A DNA stretch of 41,543 nt from Actinomycetota bacterium (GTDB lineage Bacteria; Actinomycetota; Thermoleophilia; Gaiellales; F1-60-MAGs149): contig VGBM01000014.1 in NCBI GenBank assembly GCA_016870485.1, positions 1 through 41,543 on the forward strand, written 5' to 3'. How positions within the stretch are numbered: the stretch's first letter is position 1; each line of letters begins with the position of its first letter. Both the position numbers and the translations under genes were made by a program. The notes beneath the pieces were generated by a model. It was not told the DNA's origin. It worked only from the letters and a program-made list of their open reading frames with translations, and did not search any database. This document shows, piece by piece, positions 32,467-40,820 of the stretch.

Positions 32467-33174
32467 TCAGGCGCCGAGGCGCTGGGCCAGCGCCCGGGCC
32501 GCCGCCTGGGTGGTCTCCCGGGGCTCGGCGGTGCGCTCGCGCTCGGTGGCGTACTCGAGCAGGGCCTGGCGGGCGCGGTGCGAGTGGTGGCGCAGGAGCC
32601 CGGCGAGGGCATCCGCGTCGCGGGCCTCGATCGCCTCGACCATCTGGTGGTGCTCGGCCTGCGCCTCGGTCTGCTCGTGCAGGACGGTCACCACCACACG
32701 CGAGTACGGCTCGATCAGGTTGAGGACGCGCTCGGCCGTATCGGCGAAGTGCCGCAACCCCGATAGGCGGTAGAGCTCGAGGTGCAGCGCGTAGTTGCGC
32801 TCCGACCACGTCGCGGGGTCGAGGTCGTCCATCGCCTCGACCAGTGCGCGCAGCTCGGCGACGTCGCGCTCGGTCGCGTTGCGGACCACGCCGGGCGCCA
32901 TCTCGGCCTCGACCAGCGCCCGCAGGGTCCACAGCTCGTCGACCTCGGCGGGCGAGAGCGACGTGACGCGGGCGCCGCCGTCGTCGCCGAACGTGACGAC
33001 GCCCTCGGCGGCCAGCGTGTAGAGCGCCTCGCGGACGGGGATCCGGCTGACGCCCATCGCCTCGGCGATCGCCGTCTGGATCAGCGGCTGGCCCGGCTCG
33101 AGGAGACCCTGGCGGATCGCCTCGCGCAGGACGTCGGCGATCGGGGGCCGGCCGGTGGCGGTCGAGGCCTCCAT
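32467..33174 (-). CDS. GntR family regulator, FCD (FadR-like) type
   Basis: 235 residues. Winged HTH (about 10-75) with LREAIRQGLLEPGQPLIQTAIAEAMGVSRIPVREAL split over two helices, followed by an all-helical FCD ligand domain where E/H/D residues (RNYALHLELYRL, HHQMVEAIEARD) may bind a metal and a carboxylate. It is divergent from the hydantoinase operon and is the obvious regulator of it, acting at the GTATAC-centred palindrome 33228-33241. ATG 33174 is preferred to upstream starts because TAGGAT lies 8 nt before it and no ribosome site is found. Confidence 0.9.
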   Translation of the reverse strand: MEASTATGRPPIADVLREAIRQGLLEPGQPLIQTAIAEAMGVSRIPVREALYTLAAEGVVTFGDDGGARVTSLSPAEVDELWTLRALVEAEMAPGVVRNATERDVAELRALVEAMDDLDPATWSERNYALHLELYRLSGLRHFADTAERVLNLIEPYSRVVVTVLHEQTEAQAEHHQMVEAIEARDADALAGLLRHHSHRARQALLEYATERERTAEPRETTQAAARALAQRLGA

Positions 33175-33182
33175 GCGACGGG

Positions 33183-33188
33183 ATCCTA
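33183..33188 (-). promoter_or_regulatory. Leaderless -10 box (TAGGAT)
   Basis: Minus-strand TAGGAT, 8 nt before the GntR ATG at 33174. The operator for the divergent promoter begins 40 bp further on. Confidence 0.5.
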
Positions 33189-33219
33189 CCGGGGTGGTCT
33201 GCGGACGGGAGACGGCCAT

Positions 33220-33247
33220 TTGCAATTCAGTGTATACACTGTATGCT
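33220..33247 (+). promoter_or_regulatory. Promoter of the hydantoinase operon
   Basis: TTGCAA (33220-33225), 16-bp spacer, TATGCT (33242-33247). The predicted transcript starts near 33254, giving a leader of about 45 nt with GAGGAG ahead of GTG 33299. Confidence 0.65.
33228..33241. promoter_or_regulatory. FCD-GntR operator palindrome inside the promoter spacer
   Basis: CAGTGTATACACTG is a perfect 14-bp palindrome filling most of the 16-bp spacer of the hydantoinase promoter. GTATAC cores are typical for FCD-type GntR regulators, and the gene for one starts 54 bp away on the other strand. Binding here would block RNA polymerase directly. Confidence 0.8.
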
Positions 33248-33298
33248 CATTGTCAATAGGCAGGTAGCGCGCGCCGCGCGACCACAGAGGAGCACCAC

Positions 33299-36200
33299 GT
33301 GAAGCGCATCGGAGTAGACGTCGGAGGCACGTTCACCGACCTGATCCTCGTCGACGAGGACGCCGGCCGGATCACCGTCGACAAGGTCCCCTCGACCCCC
33401 GACGACCCGTCTCGCGGCGTCGCGGAGGGCATCAACCGCCTCTGCGAGAAGGCCGGCGTGCGGCTGTCGGAGGTCGACAATCTCCTGCACGGCACGACCA
33501 TCGCGACGAACATCGCCCTGACGCACCAGGGCGCCGAGGTCGGGATGATCACCACCGAGGGCTTCCGCGACATCCTCCACATCGCGCGGCACAAGAAGCC
33601 GCTCAACTTCTCACTGCAGCAGGACCTGCCCTGGCAGACCCGCCCGCTCGTCAAGCGCCGCCACCGCCGGGTCGTCGCCGAGCGCGTGACCGCCCCCCAC
33701 GGCGAGATCATCACCCCCCTCGACGAGGACGCGGTGCGCCGCGAGGTGCGCGCCCTCAAGGAGGCGGGCGTCGAGGCCGTCGCGGTCTGCCTGCTGCACT
33801 CCTACCTCAACCCGGCCCACGAGCAGCGCATCGCCGAGATCATCGAGCAGGAGTTCCCCGAGGCGTACCCGTCGATCTCCAGCGACGTGATCCCGCTCTA
33901 CCGCGAGTACGAGCGCTTCTCGACCGTGGCGCTGAACGCGTTCGTGGGCCCCAAGGTGTCGACGTACGTCGACCGCTTCGCGACCGCGATGCGGGAGGCG
34001 GGCTTCCAGCACCGCGTCCAGCTGATGCAGTCGTCCGGCGGCATGGCGACGGTCGAGTCGGCCTCGCGCCGCCCCGTCAACCTGCTCATGTCGGGCCCCG
34101 TGGCCGGCCTGATCGGCGGCATCTGGGCCGGCCGCATGGCGGGCTACGACTCGGTCATCACCCTCGACATCGGCGGCACGTCCGCCGACGTCGGCGTCGC
34201 CGCGGGCGGGCAGATGCGCATGCGCCACCTGCTCGACACGAAGGTCGGCGACTACCAGGCGATGGTGCCGATGGTCGACATCGACACGATCGGTGCGGGC
34301 GGCGGCTCCATCGCGTACGTCGACGCGGGCGGCGTCTTCCGCGTCGGCCCGCAGTCCGCGGGCGCCGACCCCGGCCCCGCCTGCTACGGCCGCGGCGGGA
34401 CCGACCCGACGTCCACCGACGCCCAGGTGTTCCTCGGGCGCCTGCGCCCCGAGCGCGGCCTCGTCGGCGGCGGCCTCGCCCTCGACCCCGAGCTGGCGCG
34501 GGGCGTGGTCGTGGAGCTCGCCGACCGGCTCGGCATGACGCCGGAGGACGCCGCCCTCGGCGCGCTCCAGGTGCAGAAGTTCGGCATGACCCAGAACATC
34601 GAGGTCAACTCGGTGCGCCGCGGCTACGACCCGCGTGACTTCACGCTGGTCGCCGCCGGCGGGGCCGGACCGCTCTTCTCCGCCGAGGTCGCGCTCGAGC
34701 TCGAGATCCCGAGCGTCCTCGTCCCGCCGCACCCCGGCATCGTCGCCGCGACGGGCCTCCTCGCCACCGACCTCCAGCACGAGTACGTCGGCACCTACCG
34801 TCAGCCCGTCGCCCAGCTCGACCCGGCCGGGCTCAACGCCAGGTTCGACGAACTCGTCGCTCAGGCCGTCGGCCAGCTCGACGCGGACGCCGTCCCCGAG
34901 GACCGGCGCCTGATCCGCCGCCTCGCCGACTGCCGCTACGCGGGCCAGGGCTACGAGGTCCGCTTCGACGTCCCCGCCGGCGACCCCTCGCGCGACGGCT
35001 GGGCCGACGAGCTGGTCGAGGCGTTCCACGCCGCCCACGAGGGCGAGTACGGGCACCGCTTCGAGAACGCGCCGGTCGAGATCATCAACATCCGCGTGGT
35101 CGGCATCGGCCGCATCGACGAGCTGCAGTGGCCGGAGGCCGCGACGGGCACGGGCGACCCCGGCGACGCGCTGATCGAGACCCGGGACGTCGTCTTCGAC
35201 GTGGACGGCGAGACGGTCACGCTCCCGACGCCGTTCTACGAGCGCGAGCGGCTCGGCGCGGGTGACACGATCGAGGGCCCCGCGATCATCGAGCAGTACG
35301 ACACCACGACGATCGTGCCGCCCGGCTTCGTCGTCGACGTCGACCGCTTCGGCAACCTCGTGATCGACGCCACGCCGCGCATCGAGGCGCGCCGCGCCAA
35401 GGGCGGCGACGCCGGCCTCGCCCAGCCGATCCTGATGCGCGTCGTCGGTGGCGCCTTCAACGCCATCGCCAAGGAGATGGCGGGCGTGCTGTACCGCATG
35501 TCCTACTCGTCGATCATCCGCGAGTCCGAGGACCTCGGCGCGGGCCTGTTCGACGTCGAGGGCAACAACATCGCCGAATCGGACTCGACGCCGATGTTCA
35601 TGGGCGCGATGCCGAAGATCGTGAAGGGCGTCATCAGCCTGCTCGGCGACGACATCCACGAGGGCGACATCATCCTGCACAACGACCCGTACCTCGGCGC
35701 GACCCACTCGCCCGACGTCGCGATCGTGATGCCGGTCTTCCACCGGGGCACGCTCGTCGGGTTCACCGGGGCCTCCGCGCACCTGCTCGACATCGGCGGC
35801 GCCTACCCTGGCCTCGCCATCGACCTCGTCGACAACTGGTCGGAGGGGAACATCTACCGCGCCGTCAAGCTCGCGGACAAGGGCGTCTGGCAGGAGTCGC
35901 TGTTCAAGCACATCCTCGAGAACACCCGCACCCCGACCCCCAACCGCGGGGACATGGAGGCGATGATCGCCGCCTGCGAGCGCGCGAAGCACCGCTTCGA
36001 GGACCTCGTCGAGCGCTACACGCCGGAGGTCGTGTCCGAGGCCGCGAACTACTGGATGGACTACGCCGAGTCGATGCTGCGCACGGAGATCGCGAAGATC
36101 CCCGACGGCGTCTACGGACCGGAGATCGGGTACCTCGACGACGACGGGAGGACCCGCGGCACGCAGCTGCCCGTGCAGGTGACCGTGCGGATCGAGGGCG

Positions 36201-37174
36201 ACAAGATGGTCGTCGACCTGACGGGCTCGAGCGATGAGGTGCCGACCGGCTACAACTGCCCGTTCGAGGGCACGGTGATGTCCGCGATGTCGTTCATCGC
36301 CCGCATGATCTTCCTCGACGAGGCGGCCTTCCCGGTCTTCATCCCCCAGAACGAGGGCATGCTCCGGCCGGTCGAGGTGATCGCCCCGAAGGGCTCGATC
36401 TTCAACCCCAACTACCCGCGCGCCTGCTTCGCGCGCTTCTGCCAGGTCCAGCGCGCCGTCGACCTCGTCCTGCGGGCGCTCGCCCCGGTGGTCCCGAACC
36501 AGATCACGGCCGGCAACTCCGCCGACCTGCACTTCATCTCCTACTCCGGGTACATCAAGGAGGAGGGCGAGTACTGGGTCTACCTCGAGGTCGACGAGGG
36601 CAGCTACGGCGGCCGTCCCGACCGCGACGCGATGGACTCCGTCGACAACCTGATCGCCAACACCCGCAACAACCCGATCGAGGAGCTCGAGTGGCGCTTC
36701 CCGATGCGGACGGAGCGCTACGAGCTGCGCGACGAGCCGGCGGCGGCGGGCAAGTGGCGCGGTGGCATCGGCGCCGTCCGCGTGAACCGGTTCCTCACCG
36801 ACACCATGGTCACGTGCGAGGGCGAGCGGCACGAGTCCGACCCCCCGTGGGGCATCTTCGGCGGCCACGACGGGCTCAACAGCTCGATGGTGCGCAACCC
36901 GGGCGCCGCGGGCGAGGAGGCCTGGCACGCCAAGGTCACCGGAGCGCGCCTCGACGCCGGCGACAGCCTGCAGATCACGGTTCCCTCGGGCGGCGGCTAC
37001 GGCGACCCGCTCGACCGCGATCCCGCCCTCGTCCTCAGCGACGTGCTCGACGAGTTCACCACGCGCGACCTCGCCGCGCAGGACTACGGCGTCGTGCTCG
37101 TCGGCGAGGGCTTCGGCCTTGCCGTCGACCACGAGGCCACCGACCGCCTCCGCGCCGAGCGCCGCGGAGCCTGA
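33299..37174 (+). CDS. Fused HyuA-HyuB ATP-dependent hydantoinase (N-methylhydantoinase/5-oxoprolinase family)
   Basis: 1291 residues, a natural fusion. HyuA part (about 1-690): actin-like ATPase start IGVDVGGTFTDLILVD, LLHGTTIATN, LDIGGTSADVGVA (about 288), GAGGGSIAYVD, and closing EGPAIIEQYDTTTIVPPG. HyuB part (about 705-1291): RVVGGAFNAIAKEMAGVLYR, ESEDLGAGLFD, LHNDPYLGATHSPDVAI, SAHLLDIGGAYPG and the terminal GGGYGDPLDRDP. Such enzymes open hydantoin, N-methylhydantoin or 5-oxoproline rings with ATP. The N-carbamoylsarcosine-amidase-like gene 39 nt downstream favours N-methylhydantoin. HyuA and HyuB are normally separate subunits in that pathway; fusion is otherwise typical of 5-oxoprolinase. 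Confidence 0.9.
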   Translation: MKRIGVDVGGTFTDLILVDEDAGRITVDKVPSTPDDPSRGVAEGINRLCEKAGVRLSEVDNLLHGTTIATNIALTHQGAEVGMITTEGFRDILHIARHKKPLNFSLQQDLPWQTRPLVKRRHRRVVAERVTAPHGEIITPLDEDAVRREVRALKEAGVEAVAVCLLHSYLNPAHEQRIAEIIEQEFPEAYPSISSDVIPLYREYERFSTVALNAFVGPKVSTYVDRFATAMREAGFQHRVQLMQSSGGMATVESASRRPVNLLMSGPVAGLIGGIWAGRMAGYDSVITLDIGGTSADVGVAAGGQMRMRHLLDTKVGDYQAMVPMVDIDTIGAGGGSIAYVDAGGVFRVGPQSAGADPGPACYGRGGTDPTSTDAQVFLGRLRPERGLVGGGLALDPELARGVVVELADRLGMTPEDAALGALQVQKFGMTQNIEVNSVRRGYDPRDFTLVAAGGAGPLFSAEVALELEIPSVLVPPHPGIVAATGLLATDLQHEYVGTYRQPVAQLDPAGLNARFDELVAQAVGQLDADAVPEDRRLIRRLADCRYAGQGYEVRFDVPAGDPSRDGWADELVEAFHAAHEGEYGHRFENAPVEIINIRVVGIGRIDELQWPEAATGTGDPGDALIETRDVVFDVDGETVTLPTPFYERERLGAGDTIEGPAIIEQYDTTTIVPPGFVVDVDRFGNLVIDATPRIEARRAKGGDAGLAQPILMRVVGGAFNAIAKEMAGVLYRMSYSSIIRESEDLGAGLFDVEGNNIAESDSTPMFMGAMPKIVKGVISLLGDDIHEGDIILHNDPYLGATHSPDVAIVMPVFHRGTLVGFTGASAHLLDIGGAYPGLAIDLVDNWSEGNIYRAVKLADKGVWQESLFKHILENTRTPTPNRGDMEAMIAACERAKHRFEDLVERYTPEVVSEAANYWMDYAESMLRTEIAKIPDGVYGPEIGYLDDDGRTRGTQLPVQVTVRIEGDKMVVDLTGSSDEVPTGYNCPFEGTVMSAMSFIARMIFLDEAAFPVFIPQNEGMLRPVEVIAPKGSIFNPNYPRACFARFCQVQRAVDLVLRALAPVVPNQITAGNSADLHFISYSGYIKEEGEYWVYLEVDEGSYGGRPDRDAMDSVDNLIANTRNNPIEELEWRFPMRTERYELRDEPAAAGKWRGGIGAVRVNRFLTDTMVTCEGERHESDPPWGIFGGHDGLNSSMVRNPGAAGEEAWHAKVTGARLDAGDSLQITVPSGGGYGDPLDRDPALVLSDVLDEFTTRDLAAQDYGVVLVGEGFGLAVDHEATDRLRAERRGA

Positions 37175-37213
37175 CCCGAACCCCACGAACCACTCTAGGA
37201 GGAACGACCCACC

Positions 37214-37909
37214 ATGAGCGAACTGCAGGAGATGCTCGACAAGATCTTCGCGGAGGACTCCGAGCTGTACCAGCAGCGCGGCTTCCAGCGGCGCATCGGC
37301 TTCGGCAAAAGCCCCGCGATCATCGACATCGACCTCGCCAACGCCTGGACCCGCCCGGGCCATGCGTTCTCGTGCGACCACATGGACACGATCATCCCGG
37401 CCATGGAGCGCCTGCTCGACGCCGGCCGTGCGAAGAACGTGCCGATCGTCCACACGACGACCGCGTACGCGAAGAACACGCGCGGCGAGTGGAGCGACAT
37501 GGGCCTCTGGCACAACAAGATCCCGGTCGACGTCCTCGAGGAGGGCAGCTACGAGGCCGCGATCGACGAGCGCCTCCTGAAGGACGGCGACCTCGTGATC
37601 ACGAAGAAGCGCGCGTCGGGCTTCCACGGCACGTGGCTCCAGGGCTTCCTCTCCTCGCACCGCGTCGACACCGTGATCGTGACCGGCGTGACGATGGCGG
37701 GCTGCGTCCGCCACACCGTCGAGGACGCGATCGCGTACGGCTTCCGGCCGATCGTCCCCCGCGAGTGCGTCGGCGACCGCGTCGCCGGCGTCGTCGAGTG
37801 GAACCTCTTCGACATCGACGCCAAGTTCGGCGACGTGATGGGCGTCGACGAGGTGATCGCGTACCTGAACGGCATCGAGCCGTTCGACGGCAACACCCTG
37901 CCGTCCTAG
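37214..37909 (+). CDS. Cysteine hydrolase, N-carbamoylsarcosine amidase-like (isochorismatase superfamily)
   Basis: 231-residue cysteine hydrolase. Catalytic triad positions: Asp in AIIDIDLANAW (D38 or D40), Lys in VITKKRASGFHGTWL (K131) and nucleophile C164 in TGVTMAGCVRHTVEDA. The wording resembles N-carbamoylsarcosine amidohydrolase, which cleaves N-carbamoylsarcosine to sarcosine, ammonia and CO2. Coming directly after an ATP-dependent hydantoinase, it would complete the route N-methylhydantoin to sarcosine. The ribosome site AGGAGG stands before ATG 37214. Other carbamoyl amidases (ureidoacrylate, carbamoyl-beta-alanine type) cannot be excluded. Confidence 0.87.
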   Translation: MSELQEMLDKIFAEDSELYQQRGFQRRIGFGKSPAIIDIDLANAWTRPGHAFSCDHMDTIIPAMERLLDAGRAKNVPIVHTTTAYAKNTRGEWSDMGLWHNKIPVDVLEEGSYEAAIDERLLKDGDLVITKKRASGFHGTWLQGFLSSHRVDTVIVTGVTMAGCVRHTVEDAIAYGFRPIVPRECVGDRVAGVVEWNLFDIDAKFGDVMGVDEVIAYLNGIEPFDGNTLPS

Positions 37910-37967
37910 CGCCTCGGCCCCCGCGCCCCGGGGCAGGATCCGCCCCACGGCGGGCCGAATCGGGTGC

Positions 37968-38606
37968 ATGATGGGCCTGCCGATGCGACCCCGTCTCCCG
38001 CTCGCGCTCGGACTCCTCGCGCTCGGCCTCGTCGCCGGGGGCTGCGGCGCCGTCGAGTCCCTCAAGGACCCCGAGACGGCGACGGAGGCCCAGGCCGCCG
38101 TCGTCGAGGACCCGCAGGTCGTCGAGACGGCCGCCGTGATGGCCGAGGAGCCGCCCGCCGAGACCGCCGTCGAGACGGCGCCCGTGGAGACGGCCACGGA
38201 GGAGACGGCCGCGGACAACGCGGGCGCCTGGAGGGAGATCGACACGGGCGTCCAGCGCTTCGCCGGAAAGCTCGACGCGGCGACCCAGGCGGTCGCGTCG
38301 TGCCAGACGGATGCCGCCGCGGGCGAGGACTTCGCCGCCTGCCAGGGCGTCGCCTTCGAGGCGATCGCCGCGGCGGGCGACGAGCTCGTCGCGATCGTCG
38401 ACGGCGCGGCCCCACGCACGGGCGGCGACTGCCGCTCCGCGCTGGACGCGCTGCGCGCCGCGACGTCCGAGATGTCGGCCGACCACCGCACCGCGATCGA
38501 CATCACCGACCTCACGGGCCTCGAGACGGCGTACGCCGAGATCGCGGCGGACGCCGGGGCCTACGCCGACGCCGCGATGACCGCTGCCGGCGCCTGCGCG
38601 GGCTGA
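37968..38606 (+). CDS. Small lipoprotein with low-complexity E/T/A segment
   Basis: 212 residues (or 207 if started at ATG 37983, MRPRLPLALG). Signal peptide with lipobox LVAGGC, so anchored to the outer face of the membrane. Residues 30-85 are rich in Glu, Thr, Ala and Val with a repeated VETA/AVETAP pattern, probably a flexible stalk. The remaining helical part has four cysteines (CQTDAAAGEDFAACQ, DCRSAL, GACAG) that could form two disulfides. No family recognised. It converges on the LLM oxidoreductase with one base between stops. Confidence 0.7.
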   Translation: MMGLPMRPRLPLALGLLALGLVAGGCGAVESLKDPETATEAQAAVVEDPQVVETAAVMAEEPPAETAVETAPVETATEETAADNAGAWREIDTGVQRFAGKLDAATQAVASCQTDAAAGEDFAACQGVAFEAIAAAGDELVAIVDGAAPRTGGDCRSALDALRAATSEMSADHRTAIDITDLTGLETAYAEIAADAGAYADAAMTAAGACAG

Positions 38607-38607
38607 C

Positions 38608-39642
38608 CTAGACGGGCGCCGGCGCGCCCGCGACGACCCGCAGGCGCGGCTTGACGGCCTCGGCGAAGCGCCGGATGTTGGCCTGCACGAGATCGTCGGG
38701 CATCCCCGACCAGCCGAACCGGAAGATCAGGGTGTCGCAGCGCAGCTCGTCGAGGTGCTCCTGCAGCTCGCGGACGCACGTGTCGGGGCCGCCGAGCACG
38801 AAGCGCCCGCCCGCCTTGAGGTCCTCCCAGTCGCGGTCGAGGCGGTCCTGCGACATCACCTCGCTCTGACCCCATTGCACGTACGCCTGGTACTTGGCCT
38901 GCAGGTACGGCCGCGCCTCGGCCTCCGCCGCGGCGTCGTCCTCGCCGACGTAGATCTCCTTCATCACCGGCAGCTCCGTGACCGGCGGGTGCCCGGCCTC
39001 CGCCCGCGCCGCGTGGAACATCACGACCTGCCGCTTCAGCTCGCCGAGGCTGGCGTGCGGGTTGACGGACCAGGTGTCGGCGGTGCGGGCCGCGCGGCGC
39101 ACCGCCGAGTCGGCGTTCGCGGCAAGCCAGATCGGCGGGCGCGGGCGCTGCAGCGGCAGGACCGACAGGCGCGCGTCCTGCAGCCGGTAGCCGTGGCCCT
39201 CCGCCGTCACGGCCTCGCCGGCCAGGAGGCGCTTGAGCACGTCGATCTTCTCGTTGAAGACCCGCACCCTTTTCTCCGGCACGTCGAAGGCCGCGAACTC
39301 CTCGGACCGGTAGCCGAGGCCGACCCCGAGCACGAGCCGGCCGCCCGTGATCGCGTCGAGGGTGGCGGCGTTCTCGGCCAGCTCGACCGGGTTGAGCAGG
39401 GTCAGGAGCGCGATGTTGGTGGCGACGCGCATGTCGCCCGACTCGGCGGCGATGCGACCGAGGAGCGGCATCGTCTGCAGCATCTGGAAGACGCCCGTGA
39501 CGAAGTGCTGGCCGGCGGAGACGAGGTCGAAGCCGAGGTCGCGGCAGAGCGCCGTGTGCGCGACCGCCTGGCGGGCGATCTCGTCCGGCCCGACGCCGTC
39601 GGGCTGCTGCACGTTGAGGAAGATCCCGATCCGCGGCTCCAT
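38608..39642 (-). CDS. LLM class flavin-dependent oxidoreductase (luciferase-like)
   Basis: 344-residue bacterial luciferase-like monooxygenase, a TIM barrel using reduced FMN or coenzyme F420. Family marks: FDLVSAGQHFVTG, NIALLTLLNPVELAENAATLD split over helix 3, GGRLVLGVGLGYRSEEF, RPPIWLAANADSAVRRAARTAD. The substrate is unknown; relatives oxidise alkanesulfonates, amines and ketones. AGGAGG lies about 11 nt before ATG 39642. It is a single gene between the lipoprotein and the divergent beta-propeller gene; nothing further is visible in its 5' region on the minus strand. Confidence 0.9.
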   Translation of the reverse strand: MEPRIGIFLNVQQPDGVGPDEIARQAVAHTALCRDLGFDLVSAGQHFVTGVFQMLQTMPLLGRIAAESGDMRVATNIALLTLLNPVELAENAATLDAITGGRLVLGVGLGYRSEEFAAFDVPEKRVRVFNEKIDVLKRLLAGEAVTAEGHGYRLQDARLSVLPLQRPRPPIWLAANADSAVRRAARTADTWSVNPHASLGELKRQVVMFHAARAEAGHPPVTELPVMKEIYVGEDDAAAEAEARPYLQAKYQAYVQWGQSEVMSQDRLDRDWEDLKAGGRFVLGGPDTCVRELQEHLDELRCDTLIFRFGWSGMPDDLVQANIRRFAEAVKPRLRVVAGAPAPV

Positions 39643-39752
39643 GCCCGCGCTGCCTCCTGGTCGCGCGCGGGCCGGCCACCCGCGCGCCCGGCAGCATAGG
39701 CTAGGGCCCGCGCCCGGCAGGAGCGCACGGCCCCGGCGCCGAACCCGTCCCC

Positions 39753-40820
39753 GTGCGCCGCGCCCTGCCCCTGCTCGCCCTCCTCGCCGCCCTCGCCGCG
39801 CCCGCGACGGCGGTGGCCGCCGGGGCCGACGGGCGCCTGCGGCTCGTGAAGACGATCACGGGCGACATCTCCCCGAAGTCGGTGGCCGCGAACGGCCACG
39901 GCCTCGTGACCGCCCAGAACATGATGTACACCCACACGGTGACGGTCTACGACAGCCGCCGCATGCGGCTCGTCAAGACGATTCAGGACGCCGTGGAGCT
40001 CTCGCGGTTCGGGATCAAGGGCCACCCGGGCGTGTCGCGCGGCGCGCCCGTCGAGGCGACGTTCTCGCCGGACGGCGAGCAGGCCTACGTGTCGAACTAC
40101 TCGATGTACGGAGCGGGCTTCGGGCCGGAGGGCACCGACACGTGCTCGCCCGCGTCGGGCTTCGACGACTCGTACGTCTACCGGATCGGGATGGACCGCT
40201 TCCGGATCGACGCGGTCTACCGGGTCGGGGCCGTGCCCAAGGTCGTGGCCACCACCCCCGACGGCGCCTACGTCCTCGTCTCCAACTGGTGCTCGTACGA
40301 CGTCAGCGTGATCGACACCGCACGCGGGAAGGTGGTGCGCACGGTCCCCGTCGGCGCCTACCCCCGCGGCATCGCGATGGCCCCCGACGGGCGCGCCGCC
40401 TACGTGGCCCTGATGGGCGGGACGGCCCTGATCCGGATCGACCTCGCGACGTGGCGGACCAGGCCGATCCCGATCGGCACGAGCCCGCGCGCCGTCGTGG
40501 CGAGCCCGAACGGCCGCTTCCTCTACGCCACGCTCAACGCGCAGGGCACCGTCGTGCGCCTCGACCTGCGCACCGGCCGCACGCTGTCCGTGGCCACGGG
40601 CGACGCGCCGCGGAGCCTCGCGATGTCGGAGGACGGCAGCGCCCTCTACGTCGTCAACTACAAGAGCGACACGGTCTCCAAGGTGCGCGCCTCCGACATG
40701 CGCCTCCTGCAGACCATCCGGGCCTGCCCCGACCCGATCGGGATCGCCTACGACGATCCGACCCGCCGGGTCTGGGTCGCCTGCTACGGCGGCGCGCTCC
40801 TCGTCTACGCCGACCGCTAG
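39753..40820 (+). CDS. Secreted seven-bladed beta-propeller (YncE/YVTN type)
   Basis: 355 residues with a signal peptide (start RRALPLLALLAALAAPATAVAA, cleavage about residue 23). About seven repeats follow the YVTN pattern, e.g. VVATTPDGAYVLVSNW, GIAMAPDGRAAYVALMGG, AVVASPNGRFLYATLNAQG and SLAMSEDGSALYVVNYKSD. It is presumably an extracytoplasmic binding or scaffold protein; no enzymatic motif is seen. Two cysteines (DTCSPAS and NWCSYD) may pair. GTG 39753 is used; TAGGCT at 39697-39702 could be its -10. Its stop shares CTAG with the RidA gene. Confidence 0.82.
   Translation: MRRALPLLALLAALAAPATAVAAGADGRLRLVKTITGDISPKSVAANGHGLVTAQNMMYTHTVTVYDSRRMRLVKTIQDAVELSRFGIKGHPGVSRGAPVEATFSPDGEQAYVSNYSMYGAGFGPEGTDTCSPASGFDDSYVYRIGMDRFRIDAVYRVGAVPKVVATTPDGAYVLVSNWCSYDVSVIDTARGKVVRTVPVGAYPRGIAMAPDGRAAYVALMGGTALIRIDLATWRTRPIPIGTSPRAVVASPNGRFLYATLNAQGTVVRLDLRTGRTLSVATGDAPRSLAMSEDGSALYVVNYKSDTVSKVRASDMRLLQTIRACPDPIGIAYDDPTRRVWVACYGGALLVYADR

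Noticed and set aside
37928..37947. GGGGC...GCCCC inverted repeat after the isochorismatase-type gene
   Set aside because: Short stem in GC-rich DNA and no T-run, so not called as a terminator.
33611..38515. A 1634-codon open frame on the minus strand opposite the hydantoinase operon
   Set aside because: It runs antisense to genes with clear motifs, is dominated by Asp/Val/Arg/His/Leu low-information sequence, and is the usual mirror frame of GC-rich coding DNA.
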